Below are positions 56,932-64,000 of a stretch of DNA of 64,000 nt, piece after piece; positions within the stretch are counted from its first letter, which is position 1, and each line of letters starts with the position of its first letter. The stretch comes from Zantedeschia hybrid cultivar. Its lineage: Eukaryota > Streptophyta > Magnoliopsida > Alismatales > Araceae. Below the pieces are notes generated by a model. It worked only from the letters and a program-made list of their open reading frames with translations. It searched no databases and had not been told where the DNA came from. The stretch spans positions 35,183,734-35,247,733 of the forward strand of contig JARZZO010000014.1 in assembly GCA_030544215.1 (NCBI GenBank). The letters run 5' to 3'. The translations under genes and the position numbers were made by a program.

Positions 56932-58066
56932 GATGCCTGGCCTACTCAGCCCTTGCTATGTTTTATACTTACGGCGCGATTTTTCATAAAAAACTATGGA
57001 AAAGTATAAAACTCACTTTTAATCCATCGTCTTGTGAATCTTTTGTGTGTGACCCTCTGGCCCAACTACAAGTCCAGTTAATGACACAATAAGCCCAGTA
57101 GCTCCTTACTGACTTAATTAATCAATTAATGTCTCATATTAATTAATTAATCAATCGAATTAATGTCTCACTCACAATTCAGTCGGGCCTCTGATCACGT
57201 TGGGTGCCAAGCAACACTGCGTGAACCCAGAAGGTATTGGTGTTAAGCAACCCACTTTTCGAACCTTTCCACCGACAGTTATCACGTGGATTTAATCCTT
57301 CATTCGCACAATACTCTCGAGTCAACTCAGGGTATGGTGAACTGTCAAATCCTAATCGGTCAACTCATTTGGATCGGATGCTGCCATATAATATCGGAAA
57401 ACTCCTTTCTCGATATTATTGTCCGCCGTGGCCAGGGACTCCTGTGCATCCTACCTAGAGAATTTTCTCTCTGAGTACCGAGAGCAAATGATTCCTTATT
57501 GAACACTCAATTCCCTTCTATGGTATTCTGCTATACCCGATCCTTATCTGTCTAGAATCCCGTGAGTAGGGATCCGTAAACCAAAGTCAAAGTACAGAAG
57601 TCCACCGATAAGGTGTCCTCTATGTCTCAAGTCAAAGGACCATTTATGCAACTACGACAGTTGAATCAAACTGGTTGACAGTTATGTACATTATCATCAA
57701 TCGGATCAGTTCAGTGAACTCATTCTCTAATGAGCACCTACAGATTCGCCTTAGTGTCTCAACACAAGTGACCATGAGATTGGTCACCGTCATCATATGA
57801 GCATAAGTAATTTGTACTATTCTGACTGGATATATGATGTCCTTCTCAGATATCCTCTGACTATAATCAATTAAGAATGTGTGTATAAGTGACCAGTCTC
57901 ATTAATATGATCACATCATAATATGATCATTATTGCACATATTCACTGACTTTATTATGAAACGATAATAAAATGCATTACACATAATAAAATAATGCAA
58001 TTTTATTAATAAATGAACGAGATTATACAAAGTCAGATTGGCTCGTAGGCCACCTAAGACTAATAG
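56932..58066 (-). repeat. copia-2-family LTR fragment
   Basis: It matches about 7230-8373 of the copia-2 LTR with many differences, ending in the same GGCCACCTAAGACTAAT-type terminus. The inner end (about 0.4 kb) is missing where Tat-R abuts it. No internal region of that family follows on either side. Confidence 0.82.
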
Positions 58067-58510
58067 GTTTACTGAGACAGACTCAAAAACCTTCTAGAAC
58101 GATTTCTCACTATTTTCACTCCAAGCACGTAACTTGCTTCACCTATGTCTTTAGTCTTAAAGATAGAAGATAGCCATTGCCTAGTGGCATTGCTCGACTC
58201 CATGTCATTCCCAGCTAACAAGATGTCGCCAACATACAAGGATAGGATTATAATCTTCTCTTCCATTTGTTCGACGTATACGCTGTGGTCTTCCTCAATT
58301 GTCTCAAAATCGAATGAAGTGATTTCTCTATGAAATCTCACATACCACTTTCTAGATGACTGTTTGAGGCTGTAGATAGAACGTTTTAGGCCGCAGACTT
58401 TGCACTCTTATTCCTTTACCTCAAAATCCTCTAGTTGGAACATGCAAATTTTCTCGTCTAGTTCTTCATTGTGAAATGCTGTCTTAACGTCCATTTGGAA
58501 GAATGCTAAA
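58067..58510 (-). pseudogene. Ty1/copia reverse transcriptase fragment
   Basis: On the minus strand: 'MDVKTAFHNEELDEKICMFQLEDFEVKE', a stop, 'KVCGLKRSIYSLKQSSRKWYVRFHREITSFDF', then 'IIILSLYVGDILLAGNDMESSNATRQWLSSIFKTKDIGEASYVLGVKIVRNRS'. This is the middle of copia RT with the catalytic YVDD changed to YVGD. It differs from copia-2 RT and is of another family. Both edges are abrupt. Confidence 0.87.
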
Positions 58511-59657
58511 CCCTCAACTAGCTAGTACAACTTGAGACCAATGAAAGGGCTGAATTTCAAAATAATGTAGAATACCTTTAAATTAAAATTGGGAAGTTAA
58601 AGATTTTTTTCCACCATGTACCTAACGGTTTGAATCAACCTTTTGGGACTTTAAAAAGGAGAGTTGTGGGCAATTTTTGGCTAAGATTTTTGAAGAGAAT
58701 ATGTAGGGCTTAGAGAGACAAACTCCATGCACTCCATGTCTTCCCTTTGCATATTCTTACTAACCATTTGAGAGAAGATTTTGTGTGAGTTTATTATGTG
58801 CACAGGTCAAGAAGAAAGGTTCTAGCTGGTGCTTCTAATCTTCATCATCTTCTTTATCAGGGCAACCAAGAAGCAAGAACTATGGGAAGTTACCTCAGTG
58901 CTAACAACATATTCTTCCTTTGAAGAAAAAATCTTATGAAACTGTTCAACAAAGGGCTGCTAGGTGGATCTAAGGAGCTTCATCTACATCACCTTGACAT
59001 CTAGAGTAAGACACCACAAGAGTGAATGAAAGATTTCACTTTCTTTGTGTTATTCATTGTTGTAATATTTAAGAAAGTTACATTATCTTGTGCGTATAGT
59101 GTAGAGTAGGAAGTCAGGGGTCCTATCTTTCTTACTCTTTCCCTGTTGTTTGCCTTCCTCGTGGAAGAGGGCCAATCTAGGAGGAGATTGGACATTGTGT
59201 ACCTTTCTTTATGAAAGAGGGCCAATCCTTGGAGGGATTGGAGGTAGCATGCCTTTTTTTGTGGAAGAGGGCCCATTTTTGAGAGCATTGGAGATTGTAT
59301 GCCTCTCTTGTGAAAGGGGGCCAATCTTTGGGAGGATTGGAGGTAGGCCTTAATAGAGGCATAGTATCTAGGGGGAGCCTTATTAAAGGCCTTATATCTA
59401 GGAGTTGAGTTAAAGGCTTGATATCTAGTATGTATGGTTTGCTAAGACCGGAGAGTGGACGTAGGTCACTATTTAGTGGACCGAATCACTATAAATCTTT
59501 TAACCTCATTTGTAGTTATGCTTAGCATTTATACCATGTCTATTATCATTACTTGCACTACATTGTGATTTTAACGTTCTAAATTGAGTTCTCCGAAAAA
59601 GTTTTGTCATCCTATTTACTCCCCCTTTGGGATGTTTCCATAGTTCTAAATCTAACA
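58511..59657 (+). repeat. copia-4 5' LTR (left edge uncertain)
   Basis: The right edge is clear: CTAACA followed by the primer site at 59660. The segment GTGGACGTAGGTCAC...CACTATAAATC near 59456-59498 is like that of many plant copia LTRs of the SIRE type, with a TATA-like element at 59491. The left edge was not found. Four 50-bp tandem repeats lie inside. Confidence 0.6.
59161..59359. repeat. Four 50-bp tandem repeats with CCAATC/GATTGG dyads
   Basis: Units begin at 59161, 59211, 59261 and 59311, an exact 50-bp period (the last is one base short). Each has GGGCCAATC, a short loop and GATTGG, followed by a TGCCTTTCTTT-like segment. The third unit has lost part of the dyad. Confidence 0.85.
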
Positions 59658-59659
59658 AT

Positions 59660-59670
59660 TGGTATCAGAG
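59660..59670 (+). other. copia-4 primer binding site (tRNA-Met initiator)
   Basis: TGGTATCAGAG lies two bases after the LTR end, the standard plant copia primer site. Confidence 0.88.
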
Positions 59671-59719
59671 TGAGGTCTCTTGAGGAAGATCTAACAATCT
59701 AAGAGAGATCCTAAGAACT

Positions 59720-61705
59720 ATGGCTAACTTGGGTGGAGGATTTTCCATTAACGGTCCTCCACTCTTTGATGGGTCCAACTATACCTATTAGAAGACTTGA
59801 ATAAAGCTCTTCTTAAAGGTTATGGAACATGATATGTGGACGATTGTGAAAAGAGATCCATATGTGCCTGCTAAGGCGGAAACAAATGGGATGATGAAGA
59901 TCGCCAGAGAGTTTCATTGAATGACAAAACTATGAATATGTTATGTTGTGCACTTTCTTCAAATGAGTTTAACCATGTGTCTACTTGTGATAGTGTCAAA
60001 GAAATTTGGAATAGTTGGAAGTGACTTATGAATGTGCTCCCCAAGTTAAGAAAACCAAGATCAACATACTTATGCACAAGTATGAACTTTCCAAGGTTAA
60101 ACCCCGAGACTTGATTGGAAAAAAATTTACTTGATTCACCTATATTGCGAATGGTCTCAGGGCTCTTATAAAAGTCTACCCCAACACCAAACTAGTGAGA
60201 AAAGTTTTAAGATCCCTTCCATTTTTATAGAGTCCCAAGGTGACCACAATAGAAGAATCTAAAGATCTCACAACATTCACTTTTAATGAACTTGTGGGGT
60301 CACTCATGACATATGAAATAAGTTTGAATAGAGATGAGGAAGATACATCAACAAGGAAAAAGATCATTGCTCTGAAAGCCTCATCCTTAAAATCCAAGTC
60401 AAGTGAAGTAGAGACTCCAAGTGAAGAAGATGCAAATGATGATGAAGTTGCCTTTCATTCTCGAAGAATCTAAAAGTTCTTCAAAGAAAGAAGGGGTCAA
60501 AAATCATACAAAAGAAATCAAAGAAGATCATTCAACAAGGAAGAGTATTTAAAGAAGGATGAAGTAATTTGTTACAAGTGTAAGAGACCCGGGTACATTC
60601 TAAATGAGTGTCCCAACAATAAGTAAGTTTGGAAGAAAGATAATGGATCATCTAATGAGAATCACAAGAAGAAGGAAATGATGGTCGGATGGAGCGATGA
60701 TGAAGATTCTTACACCCACCTGAGCGATGATGATGCGGAGCAAGCCAATTTGTGTTTCATGGCAAACGAGAATTAAGAAATTGAGATAATTACTAACGAA
60801 CCCGATGAAATATTTGATGAATTATAAGAAGCATTTGATAAGTCATTTGAAGAGAATAGGAAAGTCAATCAAGAGTGGAAATACTTTGAGGATGATCGAA
60901 CTCCATTGATTGAGAAATATGATTGGAAAATAAAATATGAGAACTCCACCAATGCTTGCAAAATAATTAGAGATGATAGAGATGAGTTTAAGAGAAAATA
61001 TGCAAAGATGCTTGATGAAGATGATAACTTGTGTGTATCTTTATCTAGACTTGTGAAAGATAAAGAGAAAATTGATGTATCCTTTTGCTCTCACAATGAG
61101 ATGTTTGGAAAAGAAGGCATTGGATACTTTACTCCCACTAAGTTCTATAATTCTAATGTTTCCTCTTCAAAATCACTTATGTATGCATTCAAATGATTTT
61201 CAAGGTCATCACCACATAGTGCATATTCTAAGACTTGTTTTCAATGTGGAACGAAATAACATCTTACTAGATCTTGTTGGAATTCAAATGAAAATATGGT
61301 AGGAAAAAGAAATATGTGGGTTTGAAAAGATTATTCATATGTGAAAATTAACTCCTTTGGACTAAAAGAGATTTAGATACCAAAATGAAAAGAGTGATCT
61401 TACTTTGATATAGGTATGCCTTGATGGTCAAAAGAAGGAATAATACTTAGATAGCAGTTGCTCAAGACATATGATGGGCGACAAAGATCAATTCATTTCG
61501 ATCAAAGCAAAAGAAAGGTGAAGTGTGACATTTGATGATAATGGTAAAGATAAGGTAATTGGCATTGGTAATGTGATTCTTCAAGTTTAATGATCAAACA
61601 TGTACTACTAGTTCAAGGCTTGAGGCATAATTTGATTAGCATTAGTCAACCTTATAATAATGGTTATAGAGTCATCTTTAAAACAAATCATTGTGTGATT
61701 GTTGA
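59720..61705 (+). pseudogene. copia-4 gag-protease remnant (SIRE-like)
   Basis: It starts ATGGCTAACTTGGGTGGAGG: 'MANLGGGFSINGPPLFDGSNYTY', then stops, 'VMEHDMWTIVKRDPYVPAK', and further on 'KTKINILMHKYELSKVK', 'TIEESKDLTTFTFNELVGSLMTYEI' (UBN2-type gag). A CCHC knuckle is present ('CYKCKRPGYILNECPN', near 60572). A long charged spacer follows, then a protease start 'YLDSSCSRHMMGDKDQF' (near 61447) in which the usual DSG triad is DSS. Many stops and frameshifts occur. It ends near 61705, before integrase. This UBN2-type gag is clearly different from copia-1/2/3. Confidence 0.86.
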
Positions 61706-63137
61706 TGTTAGTATAGAGTAATTTGTGCATTTAATTTCTCCTTATGTTTTGGTGACAACACACTATGAAAATGTCTTAATGCTAAACTCACTATGAAAAT
61801 GATAGGACATTATATCCATAAGAGTGATTGGAATATCTGTGTTTCTATAAATTCAGTTGCTGGTAGTTTTTAACATGAGTCTTTTGAGTTCTATGACTTA
61901 ATCACCTTGAAAGTTCCTTGACTTTCATATTCATATGAACTAAATGGAACTTCGATTAAGCTTTAAGACTTCAAATGACTTACAGATAGTTCAACATTAA
62001 TTGAAACATCACTCTCAGGTTTAATCAGATCAATTTTTCTAAGTATTCTATCGATTAAGTGTCTTAGATTAACTTCGATTAACCTTACTTTAGTTACTTC
62101 GAGTAGAGAACTTAAAAGTCCTCTATCGATTAGCTTTTATAAGATGTTTTATAGACTAGAATTTTTAAGTCTTCTATCGATTAAACATCCTATAGTCTCA
62201 TTCGATTACGGCTTAATGTGTTCACCTCGAACCCACCTAAGTCTGACTTCGATTAACGTTTGAGCAACCACTTCGATTACCTTGATAATGTTAATCAAAA
62301 CTCGGCTTAGAGTTATGTTCTGCATTTTAATCGAGCTTGTCTAAGTCTGACTTCGATTGACGTTTGAGCAGCTACTTCAATTACCTTTATAATGTTAATC
62401 AAAACTCAACTTATACTTACATTTTGTGTCTTAATCGAAACCAAGTGATTTGTTTCATTTCAATTAGCGTTTTGCGATATCTCTTCGATTAATGTTATAA
62501 CATTAATCGAAGTTTCGCTCTCATACTCCATTTCGAGTAAATACTACAAGCTTTACTTCGATTCACCTCACCAAGCGTTATTTTGATTAACGATGTTCTT
62601 TCAATTCCTGATCATAAGTCTCACAACGATTACTAAATAAATCTGAAACTTTGATTAGTAAGACACTTTAGCGATTATCTAATAATAATTATCTCTTTGA
62701 TTAACTCCTTCAGTTAGTAGTTCAATTAACTATTTAATGCATTTTAAGTTAAGTTTTGTCTTTAAACTAAGTGAGAGCCATCTGTACTTCGTTTAGTGGT
62801 TTGTCTGTGAGTTGAATGCACACTTAGTGATTGACTTCTATTAATAGCCAGTTTCTTCCTACGATTGAGCATTAGTTTATGACTTATTTAAGGAATTGAC
62901 ATTCCGATTAATGTTTATCTTTGACTAACGTTCACTTTACAAAATTCCATCCAAATTAGCCAGTACTCTCTAGTTTTGTTTTATATGTTCTTTTTGTCTG
63001 CGATCTCTGTCATATCTTTAACTAACATATTTGTTGCAGTCTCTATGAACCTTGTACTATCATAGACTTCTACTAGCAACTGACACAATGGTAGGAAAAC
63101 CTATCTTGCCTTTCTAGTGTTTGTATGGTCTGTAGGT
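61706..63137. repeat. TCGATTA-rich repeat region, possibly an LTR
   Basis: The start resembles a copia LTR (TGTTAGTATAGAG, then TTCTCCTTATGTTTTGGTGAC). From 61950 to 62520 about a dozen TCGATTA or TAATCGA copies occur, plus near variants. A 104-bp tandem pair begins at 62237 and 62341. No coding capacity. The right edge is cut by the third Tat LTR. Confidence 0.6.
62483..62512. repeat. Perfect 30-bp palindrome
   Basis: CTTCGATTAATGTTA is followed by its exact reverse complement with no loop, built from two TCGATTAA motifs facing each other. Confidence 0.9.
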
Positions 63138-64000
63138 TGTGAATGCTCAAATAAACATGCTATCATATTATTATCAACATCAACATGAAAACATAGAAAT
63201 CGTGATTGCTAGAGATCGAGGATCTCGAAAGAAACAAGTGATCGCTACTTACCTGTCAACTTGGGAGATTTTTGCATGGTTCTTCTATTTCCTCCTCCTC
63301 GGCCGGCCGATGAAGAAGAGCTTTCTTTTGAATTTTTGCTCTCTTTTTGTTCTTTTCTCGTTTTCTTCTTCAAATACCTTGCAAACAAGAAAAAGCAAAA
63401 GAAAAGGAATTGGATTAGAGCTATAAATGTAGTGTAGTATCTATTCTAAGACGAACACTAAGCATGCAACTAAACTAAGAAAATTCACTTTTTTGTTGTT
63501 CTTTAAAACCCTTAGATCATAGGTGGACTGATATGAATGTGGTGTGTGTGTGAACAAGAAGTGATGATGCTATGAAAAACTAGTGAAAACACTGAAAAAA
63601 TATTAATCAAAGTATGCAAATTAATCAAAGAAAGGGAAAAGGAAAGAGAAGGTTGGCCCCTCCATAGCCATCATGGAAGGACTGAGGTTTCGGATCCGGT
63701 TAATGGGTCGATTTCGGTGTCAGACCCCTTGGTTTGGGCCCTTGTGGGGCTGGGGCATAGGTTCTTTTTCACGTCGAGCTTACAAGACGCGGTTCAAACG
63801 GCGTCTGGTTAGGGGGACACTTTTTAGAATGTGCCACGTAGGCCGATTTTGGGCCTCGAGAGTACAACCCCGGTCTTATCTTCTGAATGACATCTTGCAT
63901 GGTCGATGCCATTCATAGATCTGTCAGTGTACGACCCTGTCATGTCGTCTGATTGACGTTGGTCTTGGACGACGCGTTTTAACGAAGTTTCAGTTGACAC
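63138..64000 (-). repeat. Third Tat-family LTR, cut by window edge
   Basis: It begins TGTGAATGCTCAA, matching the Tat-L edge TGTGACGTGCTCAA, and follows that LTR through 'ACTTGGGAGAT', 'TACCTTGCAA', 'GTAGTATCTATTCTA' and 'GGCCCCTCCATAGCC'. At least three 30-bp pseudo-palindromes follow (63796, 63885, 63951). Same orientation as Tat-L. The rest of the element lies to the right. Confidence 0.8.

Noticed and set aside
61072..61302. Frame overlapping the copia-4 gag spacer
   Set aside because: It overlaps the real gag spacer in another frame; the spacer in the main frame has the typical charged composition.
1..64000. Host protein-coding genes, rRNA or canonical tRNA genes
   Set aside because: All recognisable coding sequence belongs to transposable elements or their captured genes. 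The only tRNA-like block is degenerate.

Overview
This window is repeat-dense plant nuclear DNA, almost certainly from an angiosperm with a large retrotransposon load. I see no host gene, rRNA or canonical tRNA gene. Nearly everything is nested LTR retrotransposons (Ty1/copia, Ty3/gypsy Tat, Ty3/gypsy Athila), one non-autonomous DNA transposon, and rearranged fragments. The tRNA-Met(i) and tRNA-Asp primer sites, the plant mobile domain (PMD) and DUF7745 families and the Athila/Tat lineages support a plant. I cannot name the species.

Layout. 1-2239: remnant of copia-1 (minus). 2240-26820: giant Tat element 'Tat-L' (minus), with its 3' LTR at 2240-3511, broken by complete copia-2 (6823-15998, paired 1551-bp LTRs, near-identical 5-bp target duplication) and by a solo LTR (23750-25801, duplication GCAGC). 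26821-43146: Athila element (minus) with a 3' LTR, tRNA-Asp primer site and truncated 5' LTR. Its pol is replaced by a piece of copia-3 (30262-37858), whose LTR hosts a PIF/Harbinger-like element (35698-37325). 43147-43796: unassigned. 43797-56931: second giant Tat element 'Tat-R' (plus), in inverted orientation to Tat-L. 56932-61705: copia LTR, RT and gag fragments. 61706-63137: a TCGATTA-rich repeat. 63138-64000: a third Tat-family LTR running out of the window.

Both Tat copies share one architecture. Pol (RT, RNase H, a second archaeal-type RNase H, integrase) is followed by about 8 kb carrying two genes on the opposite strand: a seven-exon PMD gene with a coiled-coil tail, and a DUF7745/PMD-like gene. 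All copies here are broken by stops or frameshifts, but exon layout and most splice sites agree between copies. The antisense genes and the LTRs are accompanied by regularly spaced 30-bp pseudo-palindromes (consensus AAATSGCGTC-N10-GACGCSATTT), eleven per element at the same mirrored positions.

The most striking non-coding structure is in copia-2. Its 2.7-kb leader between primer site and gag holds two hairpin arrays. One has four hairpins with an invariant TTGTG-CTATC-CACAA core and variable but complementary outer stems; the divergent copia-3 has four equivalents (core TTGTG-CTTTC-CACAA). The other is an AT-rich array of about a dozen triloop hairpins with covarying stems. Stem mismatches are almost all A.C on the plus strand, which become G.U wobbles in the minus-strand sense RNA. 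This suggests a selected RNA structure in the leader, perhaps for packaging, dimerisation or translation.
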